64,000 nucleotides of DNA. It comes from Candidatus Zhuqueibacterota bacterium (lineage in GTDB: Bacteria; Zhuqueibacterota; Zhuqueibacteria; Oceanimicrobiales; Oceanimicrobiaceae). The notes beneath the pieces are model-generated. The model saw only the letters and a list, made by a program, of their open reading frames with translations. It was not told the origin of the DNA and ran no database searches. Positions 9,513-19,493 of this stretch are shown one piece after another. Positions within the stretch are counted from its first letter, which is position 1; each line of letters begins with the position of its first letter. A program made the translations under genes and the position numbers. The DNA is taken from contig JAJDAG010000086.1 in assembly GCA_029262005.1 (NCBI GenBank), positions 94,344 through 158,343 on the forward strand. The letters run 5' to 3'.

Positions 9513-9983
9513 TTACTTATGATATTTCTCGCCGTGAATAATCGACATGGAACGATAAATCTGTTCCATGAGAAACACTTTTGCCAATTCGTGGGGTAGC
9601 GTCATTTTTGATAACGACAACACACTATTGGCTTGAGTGATAAAATCGTCTTCCAGGCCCAGCGGACCACCTATAACAAAACAAAATCTGCTTTTTCCAT
9701 GCAATGTCTTCCTGCGAAAAAAATCTGCAAATTCAACAGAAGAAAACTGCTTTCCACGCGAATCCATCGCGACAACGAACTCACCGGTTGTAATGCGCTT
9801 TCTGATTTCCCCGGCCTCAGCTCGCTTAACAAGTTCAGTGTTTCGCAACGAATTTTGCGGGGCATCCTTGACCTCCACCAGCGCTATCTCTGCATATCTT
9901 TTAATCCGCCTGGCGTAATCTTCTTGCGCCTGTTGCAGATAGCCAGTACGGATTTTACCAACTGTCAGCAGCTTAATTTTCAA
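9513..9983 (-). CDS. rlmH: 23S rRNA (pseudouridine1915-N3)-methyltransferase RlmH
   Basis: MKIKLLTVGK start, FVIGGPLGLEDD, LSLSKMTLPHELAKVFLMEQIYRSMSIIHGEKYHK. Confidence 0.95.
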   Translation of the reverse strand: MKIKLLTVGKIRTGYLQQAQEDYARRIKRYAEIALVEVKDAPQNSLRNTELVKRAEAGEIRKRITTGEFVVAMDSRGKQFSSVEFADFFRRKTLHGKSRFCFVIGGPLGLEDDFITQANSVLSLSKMTLPHELAKVFLMEQIYRSMSIIHGEKYHK

Positions 9984-10158
9984 AACTCAGTCTCAATAAA
10001 ATTCTGTGGGAGTGTCATTGGGATGGGCAAAAAATTACACAAAAAACCTGCCCAAAATCACTAAAAAACAATCGTCGGTGTGATTCTACGTTTGGAATAA
10101 AACAACCATCAAAGTGGAAACAATGAAGAATTGGAAATGGGAATATTTTATAACCGAT

Positions 10159-10629
10159 TCAATTCCTGTGACTTAATCGCTCAAAAAACGTCTTATTCTT
10201 TTTAAGAACATGAACTTCTTTTTCATCCTCGCCGGAATAGCCACCCAATAATCCCAGAATACCACCAACGCCATCCGAGACAATCACCTCCACCTGGCCG
10301 GCCGTAGCACAATATATTTGACTGATGTCAGGAACATGCTTCAAGGCTTTCATTGCGGGTACGGGACTCGACTCACCCAGGAACAAAACAAATGTATCTT
10401 GTGCGCCAATGTTATCAGCATTTTTTCTGGCAAGATCAATCAATGAATTGTCCGTGCCAGCAGATCGAACCGTTACCGGTTGTGAAGTTTCATTAAAAGC
10501 TAAGCCAAACTTAATCCCTGGCACTGATTCGACCAACACGTGGTGGATTTCATCAATCGTCTTGATATACGGAAACTGACCCACAACCATATTAAACGAA
10601 TTCGGATTATCGACCTTAATTGTGTGCAT
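10159..10629 (-). CDS. DUF355 / adenosine-specific kinase family protein
   Basis: PGIKFGLAFNETSQPVTVRSAGTD, SGE/DGVGGILGLLGGYSGEDEKEV resemble the DUF355 family. Confidence 0.8.
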   Translation of the reverse strand: MHTIKVDNPNSFNMVVGQFPYIKTIDEIHHVLVESVPGIKFGLAFNETSQPVTVRSAGTDNSLIDLARKNADNIGAQDTFVLFLGESSPVPAMKALKHVPDISQIYCATAGQVEVIVSDGVGGILGLLGGYSGEDEKEVHVLKKNKTFFERLSHRN

Positions 10630-10841
10630 TTTCAGCGTTGGCCTCCGAAAGGAAAGGTGTTTAAAATAGTATAAGGACTGACTGGAATGTCATACTATAT
10701 TTACAAAAACTTCACTGAAATGTCAACAGAATATTTGAAAGAAAAGCAGCTTGGAAAGACGAATTAAAGATCTGGTACCTTTATCGCAGCGAACACAAAT
10801 ATATAAAATGAGAGAATCGGAGACGGTGGGAGAAGATGCAG

Positions 10842-10881
10842 AAAAAATAAGGAGAAACGAAAATTACTCTCCGTTTCTCCT
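10842..10881 (-). terminator. Intrinsic terminator of the ffh-rplS operon
   Basis: 10-bp stem AGGAGAAACG/CGTTTCTCCT followed on the minus strand by a TTATTTTTTC tract. Confidence 0.65.
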
Positions 10882-10971
10882 AATTCTCAATTTCTTGCAC
10901 TTTGGGCAAAACTTCAACGCCCCCACAATCGAAGGACAGTTCTTCTGGCTTGCAGGAAAGCCCAACAGAGA

Positions 10972-11313
10972 TTATCTTTTTTCAGCGATACGAGCAGCCT
11001 TGCCTCTAAGCTCACGCAGATAATAGATCTTCGAACGACGAACCTTGCCTGAACGCAACTTTACGATCTTGTCAATGTTGGGCGAATGAAGTGGAAATAT
11101 TCTCTCCACACCGATACCATTCGATATCTTACGAATAGTAAACGTTGCATTGATGCCCGCCCCTTTTCTTTTAATAACCACGCCCTCAAAAACCTGAATT
11201 CTTTCTTTGTTACCTTCTCTGACTTTCGCATGAACCGAAAGCGTGTCGCCCGCTCCAAAATCAGGCATATCATCTTTCAGTTGATCTGCAACCAACGCAT
11301 CTACTTTGCTCAT
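10972..11313 (-). CDS. rplS: 50S ribosomal protein L19
   Basis: [50 protein letters not shown]-type L19 core; start chosen at MSKVDAL inside the ORF 10972-11334. Confidence 0.95.
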   Translation of the reverse strand: MSKVDALVADQLKDDMPDFGAGDTLSVHAKVREGNKERIQVFEGVVIKRKGAGINATFTIRKISNGIGVERIFPLHSPNIDKIVKLRSGKVRRSKIYYLRELRGKAARIAEKR

Positions 11314-11347
11314 TGTTATTAACCTCCAAACCAATCCATAAATGACA

Positions 11348-12034
11348 CTATTCGTTATTTAAAAGGTCTGCCCGCACAGCCTTGGTTTTTTCAAGCGCTT
11401 TGTTCAGGCGCCATTCTTCAATTCTCGCATGATGGCCTGACAGAAGCACTTCCGGCACTTTCATGCCCCGATATTCTTCAGGCCGGGTGTAATGCGGACA
11501 ATCCAATCGGTTATTTTCAAATGAATCGGACAACGCCGAATCCACATCTCCAATCGCCCCCGGCAATAATCTTACCACTGCATCAATAATAACTGCTGCT
11601 GCCAATTCACCCCCGGTTAACACATAGTCGCCAATAGACAACTCGTCTGTCACCAGATGTTCCAGCACTCTTTCATCCACACCTTTATAATGACCACAGA
11701 GAAAAATCAGGTTATCTAAACGCGAAAATTCCTTTGCAAGCCCCTGATTGAATCGTTTTCCCTGAGGCGTCATTTGCAGTACCCTCGGGTTAACAAGCTT
11801 GCCTTTTTTCTCTATCGCCTCTACTGCTCTAAAAAACGGCTCCGGTTTCAATATCATTCCCGGACCGCCGCCATACGGATAATCGTCAACTTGTCTGTGC
11901 TTGTCAGTAGTAAAATCCCGCAAGTCAACCAGCTCTATCTGAACAATCCCACTTTCCTGAGCAAGCCTGATGATGCTTTCAGCAAGTGGTCCTGATAGCA
12001 AACCCGGGAAAGCAGTAACGACGAAAATCTTCAT
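11348..12034 (-). CDS. trmD: tRNA (guanine37-N1)-methyltransferase
   Basis: [59 protein letters not shown]. Confidence 0.97.
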   Translation of the reverse strand: MKIFVVTAFPGLLSGPLAESIIRLAQESGIVQIELVDLRDFTTDKHRQVDDYPYGGGPGMILKPEPFFRAVEAIEKKGKLVNPRVLQMTPQGKRFNQGLAKEFSRLDNLIFLCGHYKGVDERVLEHLVTDELSIGDYVLTGGELAAAVIIDAVVRLLPGAIGDVDSALSDSFENNRLDCPHYTRPEEYRGMKVPEVLLSGHHARIEEWRLNKALEKTKAVRADLLNNE

Positions 12035-12036
12035 GC

Positions 12037-12567
12037 TTAATCCAGCAACCCATCAATCGGATTAACAACCACTCTGCCGCTTTCTCTATTAACCTGCTCA
12101 ATTACATCAGGAATGACGGGTATTAAATGTTCTTTGTCTTGCGTTGTCACCCGCAGTACTGCATTTGCAGGCATGTCCAAAACTTCTTCTATCAAACCCA
12201 AGCTGCGCCCGGCATTGGTAACAACTTCAAACCCAACAACCTCAAAAAAATAAAACTCTCCTTCATCAAGCGGGAGAATCTCGGCTCTTGGAATATTCAG
12301 ATACGCACCTCTTAAAGATTCCGCCGCATCTCGCGAGTCTAATCCTTGTAATTTCAGGTAAACACTATTCCCCTGCAACGAAACCTGCTCTATTTGATAC
12401 TCGGATATCTGACCCGTGCGCCGCTCAACCTGCAAAGAAGTCAATTCTTTGAAGCGCGGCGGATAGTCCGTCAACGGTCTCACCTTAAGGCCACCCTGAA
12501 CGCCATGAACTTTTTCGACATGACCAATGGTGATAAACTCTGGTAATTCGTTGCGCAAAAATTCCAT
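12037..12567 (-). CDS. rimM: Ribosome maturation factor RimM
   Basis: IGHVEKVHGVQGGLKVRPLTDYP, EFYFFEVVGFEV, LIPVIPDVIEQVN; operon context. Confidence 0.94.
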   Translation of the reverse strand: MEFLRNELPEFITIGHVEKVHGVQGGLKVRPLTDYPPRFKELTSLQVERRTGQISEYQIEQVSLQGNSVYLKLQGLDSRDAAESLRGAYLNIPRAEILPLDEGEFYFFEVVGFEVVTNAGRSLGLIEEVLDMPANAVLRVTTQDKEHLIPVIPDVIEQVNRESGRVVVNPIDGLLD

Positions 12568-12573
12568 TACACC

Positions 12574-12804
12574 TTAATCCAGAAATTCCAGAACTGCGCG
12601 TTTTCCATTTTTTGCCGATGCAGCAGCCAAAATTGTACGAAGCGATCTTGCCGTTTTCCCTCGCCGTCCGATCACTTTCCCCATATCTCCATCACCAACT
12701 CGAAGTTCGAATACCATAGTCCGCTCACCGTCGATCACATTTACACTGACCTCCTCCGGCTTGTCGACTAAATGCTGCACGAGAAAAACAAAAAACTCCT
12801 TCAT
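12574..12804 (-). CDS. khpA: KH-domain RNA-binding protein (KhpA-like)
   Basis: GDMGKVIGRRGKTARSLRTIL KH motif; near-perfect SD AAGGAGGTGACC just upstream (12811-12822). Confidence 0.9.
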   Translation of the reverse strand: MKEFFVFLVQHLVDKPEEVSVNVIDGERTMVFELRVGDGDMGKVIGRRGKTARSLRTILAAASAKNGKRAVLEFLD

Positions 12805-13025
12805 TTAAGCGGTCACCTCCTTTTGAATAGCATCTTCGCTCACAGAAGCAAAAAAGGTTGTACTTTCAATGCGCTAATATACCATTCGCATCGGCAGCAC
12901 ACAGCAGGTGGGGAGCGGTAGACAACCCTATCCTGATTTTTTCGTCCTCTTCTGTATCTGTGTCTCCTTGACTATCCCCGGTGGCAGGAGCACAATATGT
13001 TACAGATTCCGCTTCTTACTATCGC

Positions 13026-13661
13026 CTATTCGGTTGCTGCACGAGAACCATCTGCCGCTTTTTCAGCTTTCACTTCCTCAACAGCTTCAGTTTCGGCGGC
13101 CTTGGGCTCCTCTGCTGGTTTGGCTTCAGCCTCAGCAGTTGCCTTAGCTTCCCCTGCTGCTTTGGCTTCAGCCTCAGCAGTTGCCTTAGCTTCCTCTGCT
13201 GCTTTGGATTCAGCGTCAGCAGTTGCTTTGGCGTCAGCGGCTACTTTGGATTCAGTGGCTGCTTTGGCTTCAGCATCTTTAGTCTTTTTTTCTTCTCGCT
13301 GCTCTTGCTGAGATAAAGCCTCAGCCTTCTTCACACGCTCTTCTTGCTGGGTTGCCCATTTTTGCATCCCTTCCTCGATAGCAGCATCATCTGCTCCATT
13401 TCTGATCAGATGCCACTTGTGCAGAATACCTTTTCTCCGGAAAAAACTTTTGACAGTGTCGGAAGGTATCGCACCCTGACCCAGCCAATACAGGACCCGC
13501 TCCTCCTTGACATCGACTTCAACTGGAGAGACAAGTGGATTATAAGTACCCAGCGACTCGATGAAACGTCCATCGCGTGCTTTCCTGGAATCTATCGCAA
13601 CAATTCGATAGAATGGCCTTTTTTTTCTACCTATACGCGTTAAACGCAGACTTACTGACAA
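13026..13661 (-). CDS. rpsP: 30S ribosomal protein S16 with long Ala/Lys/Glu-rich C-terminal extension
   Basis: MSVSLRLTRIGRKKRPFYRIVAIDSRKARDGRFIESLGTYNP; normal S16 core then ~120-aa low-complexity tail. Confidence 0.95.
   Translation of the reverse strand: MSVSLRLTRIGRKKRPFYRIVAIDSRKARDGRFIESLGTYNPLVSPVEVDVKEERVLYWLGQGAIPSDTVKSFFRRKGILHKWHLIRNGADDAAIEEGMQKWATQQEERVKKAEALSQQEQREEKKTKDAEAKAATESKVAADAKATADAESKAAEEAKATAEAEAKAAGEAKATAEAEAKPAEEPKAAETEAVEEVKAEKAADGSRAATE
13114..13281. repeat. 42-bp in-frame tandem repeat in the rpsP 3' region
   Basis: Unit GCTGSTTTGGCTTCAGCCTCAGCAGTTGCCTTAGCTTCCYCT; two near-identical copies (13114-13155, 13156-13197) then diverged copies. Confidence 0.75.
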
Positions 13662-13767
13662 AATAACCTCCTTCGTAAATTAATAAACACTAAACTCTAT
13701 CATAACAATGGTTTATCATTTCGAACAGATACCGGATTAATCGGTTACCATTTCAAAAATGATTATT

Positions 13768-15087
13768 CTAAAATTTGAGTCCCTGCATACCGCGCAAACC
13801 ACCTTTACCAAGGCGCTTTGCCATTTTTTGCATCGCTTGAAATTGCTTCAAAAGTTTGTTCACATCCTGCACGGAAGTGCCGCTACCCAGAGCAATTCGC
13901 TTTCTCCGGCTGCCGTTCAGTATATTGGGACGTCGGCGCTCTTCTTTTGTCATGGAATTGATTACAGCCTCTACTACAACCAACGCCCGATCATCAACCT
14001 TTAAACCTCTGGTTGCTTTGCCACTCATGCCGGGCATCATCTTAAGCAACTCATCGAGAGGCCCCATATTTTTTATTTGTTGTAACTGGTCGTAAAAATC
14101 TTCAAGTGTAAATTCTTGTCGCCGGAGTTTCTTCTCAAGCGTTCGTGCTTTTTCATCGTCAAAATTTTGCTGAGCACGCTCAACCAATGTCACAACATCA
14201 CCCATTCCTAGAATCCTCGAGGCCATCCGGTCAGGGTGAAATTTTTCAAAAGCGCCAAACCGCTCACCGACGCTAATAAACTTTATGGGTTTACCGGTGA
14301 CCGCCCTGATTGAAAGAGCAGCTCCGCCCCTTGCATCTCCGTCAAGCTTGGTGAGCACGATCCCCGTAAAATCCAGACGCTCCTGGAATTCCTTAGCAGT
14401 ATTAACGGCATCCTGCCCGGTCATACCATCGGCCACAAACAAAATCTCATGCGGTTTTGTATTCTTTTTGATTTCTGCCAATTCTTGCATCAATGCGTCA
14501 TCAAGATGGAGGCGACCTGCAGTATCCAAAATAACAACATCTTTATAAGACTTACGAGCGTGGGAAATGGAGCGTTTACAAATCTCAACCGGTGTGCTAT
14601 CCAAATCTGCCAGCACATCTGCACCGACTTGACCGGCAACAACCTCCAATTGTTTTACCGCTGCCGGACGTTGCAAATCCGCAGCTACCAGAAGTGAACT
14701 CTTTCCCTGTGCTTTTAAATGTTTTGCCAACTTTCCGGCCAAAGTCGTTTTGCCGCAACCTTGCAATCCGCAAAGCATAATGACCAATGGAGGGATACCG
14801 GTTTGTTTGAGGCCGGTTTCAGAACCACCCATCAAGTGGGCAAGCTGATCTTGAATAATCTTTATTAGTTGCTGAGCCGGCGTAATGCTTGCCAAAACGG
14901 TGTGGCCGAGTGCTTTTTCCTGAACCTTCCCAGTAAAGTCCTTCGCTACTTTAAAATTAACATCTGCCTCAAGCAAAACCCGACGCAACTCACGCATTGT
15001 CTCAGCAACATTTTTCTCTGTCAGCTTGCCGTGGCCGCGAAGTTTCTTAAAAACGCCTTCGAATCTGTCTGTAAGATCTTGAAACAT
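13768..15087 (-). CDS. ffh: Signal recognition particle protein Ffh
   Basis: GLQGCGKTTLAGKLAKHL, DTAGRLHLDDALMQEL, TKLDGDARGGAALS, M-domain MPGM. Confidence 0.97.
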   Translation of the reverse strand: MFQDLTDRFEGVFKKLRGHGKLTEKNVAETMRELRRVLLEADVNFKVAKDFTGKVQEKALGHTVLASITPAQQLIKIIQDQLAHLMGGSETGLKQTGIPPLVIMLCGLQGCGKTTLAGKLAKHLKAQGKSSLLVAADLQRPAAVKQLEVVAGQVGADVLADLDSTPVEICKRSISHARKSYKDVVILDTAGRLHLDDALMQELAEIKKNTKPHEILFVADGMTGQDAVNTAKEFQERLDFTGIVLTKLDGDARGGAALSIRAVTGKPIKFISVGERFGAFEKFHPDRMASRILGMGDVVTLVERAQQNFDDEKARTLEKKLRRQEFTLEDFYDQLQQIKNMGPLDELLKMMPGMSGKATRGLKVDDRALVVVEAVINSMTKEERRRPNILNGSRRKRIALGSGTSVQDVNKLLKQFQAMQKMAKRLGKGGLRGMQGLKF

Positions 15088-15096
15088 AATCGGGTA

Positions 15097-15129
15097 TAAA
15101 AAAAGAATTCACAGGCAATCCTGTGAATT
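15097..15129 (-). terminator. Terminator/attenuator-like hairpin in the ffh leader
   Basis: 10-bp stem AATTCACAGG/CCTGTGAATT with CAAT loop, followed on the minus strand by CTTTTTTTATA, ~10-20 nt before the ffh ATG. Confidence 0.5.
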
Positions 15130-15426
15130 TCCTCAAAATGACTAAAATCAACGGTTTCGTATAAAGCACGAAAATGTAAATAAATACAAGACCAAATGCA
15201 AGATGTTTTTGGTCTTGATCATCTAGCGGCGAGCAATTTAAATTTAACCAATGGCCCGACCCAAATACACGCGATTGCAGTGCAAAGTACCGAGCCATCC
15301 AAAGAGACAACCTTAGCAAGACACAACAGCGAATGACACATCTGGCTCACAGCGCCTCAACTTGAAAGGAGCCAGGCAAGGCACAACTGGTCACGAAAGT
15401 GATTTGTCACAAATTTCTGTCACGTC

Positions 15427-16353
15427 TTATTTTAACATTTCCAGCAGTCGTTTATTCATTTTTTGAGATAAGATCCGGCTACCGATCTCATCCGGAGTCA
15501 GCACGCCTTCTTCGGTGATAACACCGGTAAAAAGCTCTGCTGAAATCTCATCAAAATAGTAATTCTCAACTGTCACTTCCTCTGGCGGGGCAGCCCAAAC
15601 TTCATCAGGATCACGCGGCTTTTCTTTTCTCTGTCCAAGGGCCTTGGGCAAAAATTTGCTTGACTCACAGGCAGCGTAACAAGGCACAACCAACTCACGG
15701 GCCAAAAGACAAATCGCCTTGGAGCCAGCTTTATTGACCAATAAAACCTCGGACAATGAATCAGCGCCCAGCAGAACGACATCGGCACGCTCCATGCCTT
15801 TAGCAGCCGTAGCATCGACAAAATAAGAGCAGGCAACGCCCATTTTTGACAACTCAATTGCGAATGCCTGTCCTTCACGACCAGGGCGAGATTCGGTGAG
15901 AATAACTTGAAACGTTTTTCCAGCATGACAGGCATTGGCGATTATTTCCAAAATTGTGCTGCTGTTGCTGTGAACAAAAACCTGACTATCCTCATCAATA
16001 AGCTCCGCGCCGAACTCGGCAACCCGCGCAACAGCCCCGGTACATTGTTCATAAAACCGGCGCACTTCTCCGGACAACTTTCTGCGAAGCACGACAGCCC
16101 CGCCTGACTCAGAACTCTCCGCCGTATCTAAAACCGTATTAAAAAAATTTGTGAGTTGAGCCATTCCAGGCTGCGCCTTCAAAATTTCCTGGGCTGTTTT
16201 GTCAATCCCCTGCTTAAGCTCTTCAACAGAACTCCCGCCCGTTTCCTTGATAAGAGCTTCCATGCACTTGATGGCTTTTCGGGCAACAACCCAGGCACCG
16301 GAGAAACGGTCACCCTTAATGTCATTTAAAATATTTTGATAATTCTCTGCCAT
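15427..16353 (-). CDS. IF-2B/eIF-2B alpha-like family protein (ribose-1,5-bisphosphate isomerase / MtnA fold)
   Basis: VFVHSNSSTILEIIANA, VILTESRPGREGQAFAIELSKMGVACSYFVDATA, DVVLLGADSL, NKAGSKAICLLARELVVPCYAACESSKF. Confidence 0.85.
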   Translation of the reverse strand: MAENYQNILNDIKGDRFSGAWVVARKAIKCMEALIKETGGSSVEELKQGIDKTAQEILKAQPGMAQLTNFFNTVLDTAESSESGGAVVLRRKLSGEVRRFYEQCTGAVARVAEFGAELIDEDSQVFVHSNSSTILEIIANACHAGKTFQVILTESRPGREGQAFAIELSKMGVACSYFVDATAAKGMERADVVLLGADSLSEVLLVNKAGSKAICLLARELVVPCYAACESSKFLPKALGQRKEKPRDPDEVWAAPPEEVTVENYYFDEISAELFTGVITEEGVLTPDEIGSRILSQKMNKRLLEMLK

Positions 16354-16367
16354 GGGTCAATAGAATG

Positions 16368-17816
16368 TTAGAGGAGGTGCACAGCAAAATGCTCAATTGT
16401 ATCCATCAAATAGGACGGAAACAGGCCTAAAGCACAAGAAGCAAGCACCGCTACCAGCAGGGCGCATGCAATTAAAGGAACAGTCGGCGGGATGCTTAGC
16501 GTCCTTAAAGTTTTTCGCATAAACATCATAACGACCACACCCAAATAATAGTAAAGCGAAATTACAGAATTAACAACTGCAAATACGACAAGAGGCGTAT
16601 GCCCTGCTTTGACTGCGGCTGAAAAAAGATAAAACTTCCCAACGAAGCCGGCAGTTGGAGGCAGGCCGGCCAGAGAGAACATGAAAACAGCCATGGCCAA
16701 AGCCACCGCCGGTTTGCGGAAAGCCAAACCTCTAAAGTCGTCTAACATCACAAACTCGCTCTGTCGGGAACTCAAAAACGACAATACTGCAAATGCGCCA
16801 ACAGTCATAAACATGTACACGAGCAGATAAAAAAGCACGCCGGCGGTTCCGGCGTCACTCCAGGCGATGAGGCCAATCAAAACGTAGCCTGCATGTGCTA
16901 CTGAAGAATAGGCAAGCATTCGCTTGACGTTTGCTTGCGCAATGGCCGCCAGGTTGCCAACAAACATTGTGAGCACTGCCAAAACCGATAAAATGACCAT
17001 CCAGTCAGTAGAAGCACCGTCAAACAATGAATGCAAAACGCGCAGCAAAGCTGCAAATGCAGCAGCCTTGGAACCTGTCGCCATAAAGGCAGTAACCGGG
17101 GTTGCCGCCCCTTCATAAACATCAGGCGCCCACATGTGAAACGGAAACATAACTACCTTGAACCCCAGGCCAGCTACCACAAGCAGACCTCCCAAAAGCA
17201 GCAACGGCTGACTGGCAAGCGGTGCCGATGATATGAAATTGGAAATGTACCGAAGGCTCAAACTGCCGGTAACCCCATAAATAAAAGCGATTCCATACAG
17301 CAGAAAAGCACTTGAAAAAGCACCGAGCAAAAAATATTTAAAGGCCGCTTCCAGGGATTTGGGTTCCGTACGCTTTATTCCCGCGAGAACATAGAGAGAA
17401 ATCGAGAGCGTCTCCAGGCCAAGAAAAAGAACCAGCAAATTACTGCCGGCTGCCATTAGAACCATACCCACAGTCGCAAACAACATCAGGGCGAAATATT
17501 CGGCATTGAGCAGATGGCCCTGCTCATGCTCGCCCTGAGACAACAACATACTCAAGGCTGCGCTAATTAGAAAGATAAAATTAAAAAAAAGCGCATAATT
17601 GTCAGCAACCACCATCCCACCAAACGCAATTGTATTGCTGTTCCAAAGCGATGTTGTAAACCAGAAGCTCAGACCAAGGCCGAGCAAAGAAAGCAACAAG
17701 AACACGTGGCGCGACACCTTAGACCAAATCAGGCTAACCCCAACAATCACAAAGCCCGTAAGACTCAACGTGATGACCGGTGCTACAACGGGTAAATTTA
17801 GTGATGACAAAGACAA
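16368..17816 (-). CDS. nuoN: NADH-quinone oxidoreductase subunit N
   Basis: Multi-TM protein with MFPFHMWAPDVYEGAATPVTAFMATGSKAAAFA and YSSVAHAGYVLIGL. Confidence 0.94.
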   Translation of the reverse strand: MSLSSLNLPVVAPVITLSLTGFVIVGVSLIWSKVSRHVFLLLSLLGLGLSFWFTTSLWNSNTIAFGGMVVADNYALFFNFIFLISAALSMLLSQGEHEQGHLLNAEYFALMLFATVGMVLMAAGSNLLVLFLGLETLSISLYVLAGIKRTEPKSLEAAFKYFLLGAFSSAFLLYGIAFIYGVTGSLSLRYISNFISSAPLASQPLLLLGGLLVVAGLGFKVVMFPFHMWAPDVYEGAATPVTAFMATGSKAAAFAALLRVLHSLFDGASTDWMVILSVLAVLTMFVGNLAAIAQANVKRMLAYSSVAHAGYVLIGLIAWSDAGTAGVLFYLLVYMFMTVGAFAVLSFLSSRQSEFVMLDDFRGLAFRKPAVALAMAVFMFSLAGLPPTAGFVGKFYLFSAAVKAGHTPLVVFAVVNSVISLYYYLGVVVMMFMRKTLRTLSIPPTVPLIACALLVAVLASCALGLFPSYLMDTIEHFAVHLL

Positions 17817-17957
17817 ATTAATTTTGCTCTAATGTGAAAAATATTTTGCTTGACAAATAATTGTTTTCCCTTATCAAACTCTGCTAAACGCCACCCTTCA
17901 ACAAATAACAATGATATTCATCCTAAAAAAATGAGCCAAATTCATACAGAAAAATTT

Positions 17958-19493
17958 CTAGCGTTCATCCAGATGTGACACACCTGCTACGGCCTCTACC
18001 AGAGCCATATTTTCCCTCTGGATCTGAACCTTCTCGATGAGAGAATTGACCGTGGGTTCCATTTTACTTAAAATGAAATTTGGATAAACGCCAATAACAA
18101 TAATGAGCGCGACAATCGGCAACAACAGACTAATTTCCCTAGCGGACAAATCCTTCAACCGGGCATTTTCCTTATTTTCAAGTTTGCCGAACATCACCCG
18201 CTGAAACATCAGAAGCATATAAACCGCCGCTAAGATAACACCTAAAGCAGCGAAAACGGCAAAAGTTTTCTGACTCAAAAACGCACCAAGGAGAATAAGA
18301 TATTCGCCAACAAAACCGTTGAGTCCGGGCAATCCAATTGAAGACAACGTTACAATCATAAAAAAGACGGTAAAGACAGGGAGCTGTTTCGCCAGTCCAC
18401 CAAAATCAGCTATCAAGCGTGTTTGCCGTCTTTCGTAAATCATGCCAACAATCAAGAACAAAGCACCCGTAGAGAGTCCGTGATTCACCATTTGAATGAG
18501 TCCTCCCTGAATGCCCTCGGTATTGAGCGCGAATATTCCTACCACCACAAATCCAAGATGGCTCACGCTGGAATAGGCAACCAGTTTTTTCATGTCCGGT
18601 TGCACCATGGCCACCAGCGCTCCATATATAATACCAACAACTCCAAGCGTAAGCATGAGCGGCACAAATTGCACAACCGCATGTGGAAAAAACGGCAGGC
18701 AGAAACGCAAAAAACCGTATGTGCCCATTTTTAATAAGACCCCGGCCAGAATCACACTGCCGCCGGTTGGCGCCTCCACATGTGCGTCCGGCAGCCATGT
18801 GTGAAAAGGAAACATCGGGATCTTGATCGCAAAGCTCAAACCAAATGCGAGAAAAAGCCAGGTCTGATAACCAAGAGGAATATAAATCTGTTGCAGTCTC
18901 AAAATATCGAACGTATAATTTCCGGTCAGGCCACCGTGATAGAAATAAATAAACAGAATGGCCACCAACATGAGCAGGCTTCCAAAAATTGTATAGATAA
19001 TAAACTTAATGGCTGCATATATTCGGCGCTCGCCACCCCAAATTCCAATGATAAAATACATTGGAATCAGCACAACTTCCCAAAACACATAGAACAAAAA
19101 CAAGTCGAGAGCCGCAAAAACGCCGAGGATGCCGGTCTCAAGAATCAGCATCGAAATCATGTAGCCCTTTATATTTCGCGACACTGAGTTCCAGGAAGAT
19201 AAAACAACAATTGGCGTCAAAAATGTCGTGAGCAAAATCATGAACAGACTGATACCATCAATGCCGAGTTGATAATTAGCGCCAATGGCAGGAATCCAGA
19301 TGGTGTGCTCAACGAATTGCATCGAAGATACAGGCTCAAACAAAAAATAAAGTGGCAGAGACAAGAAAAATACCAGCAGCGAGCCTATGAGCCCGACAAG
19401 CTTGATTCCCTGCTCATTTTTTACAAACAACAAGACACCTGAAAAAACAAGCGGTAGCATAATGATTGTTGTCAGCACGGGAAAATTCATCAT
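17958..19493 (-). CDS. nuoM: NADH-quinone oxidoreductase subunit M
   Basis: MFPFHTWLPDAHVEAPTGGSVILAGVLLKMGTYGFLRF, AYSSVSHLGFVVVG. Confidence 0.96.
   Translation of the reverse strand: MMNFPVLTTIIMLPLVFSGVLLFVKNEQGIKLVGLIGSLLVFFLSLPLYFLFEPVSSMQFVEHTIWIPAIGANYQLGIDGISLFMILLTTFLTPIVVLSSWNSVSRNIKGYMISMLILETGILGVFAALDLFLFYVFWEVVLIPMYFIIGIWGGERRIYAAIKFIIYTIFGSLLMLVAILFIYFYHGGLTGNYTFDILRLQQIYIPLGYQTWLFLAFGLSFAIKIPMFPFHTWLPDAHVEAPTGGSVILAGVLLKMGTYGFLRFCLPFFPHAVVQFVPLMLTLGVVGIIYGALVAMVQPDMKKLVAYSSVSHLGFVVVGIFALNTEGIQGGLIQMVNHGLSTGALFLIVGMIYERRQTRLIADFGGLAKQLPVFTVFFMIVTLSSIGLPGLNGFVGEYLILLGAFLSQKTFAVFAALGVILAAVYMLLMFQRVMFGKLENKENARLKDLSAREISLLLPIVALIIVIGVYPNFILSKMEPTVNSLIEKVQIQRENMALVEAVAGVSHLDER

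Noticed and set aside
12908-13316. Plus-strand ORFs (79-111 aa) rich in Ala/Ser/Phe/Leu overlapping rpsP
   Set aside because: They are antisense readings of the repetitive Ala/Lys/Glu tail of S16; no RBS and low-complexity composition.
15090-15426. Possible SRP RNA (ffs) gene upstream of ffh
   Set aside because: Looked for the conserved GGAAG-type helix 8 sequence on both strands and did not find it; only simple hairpins are present.
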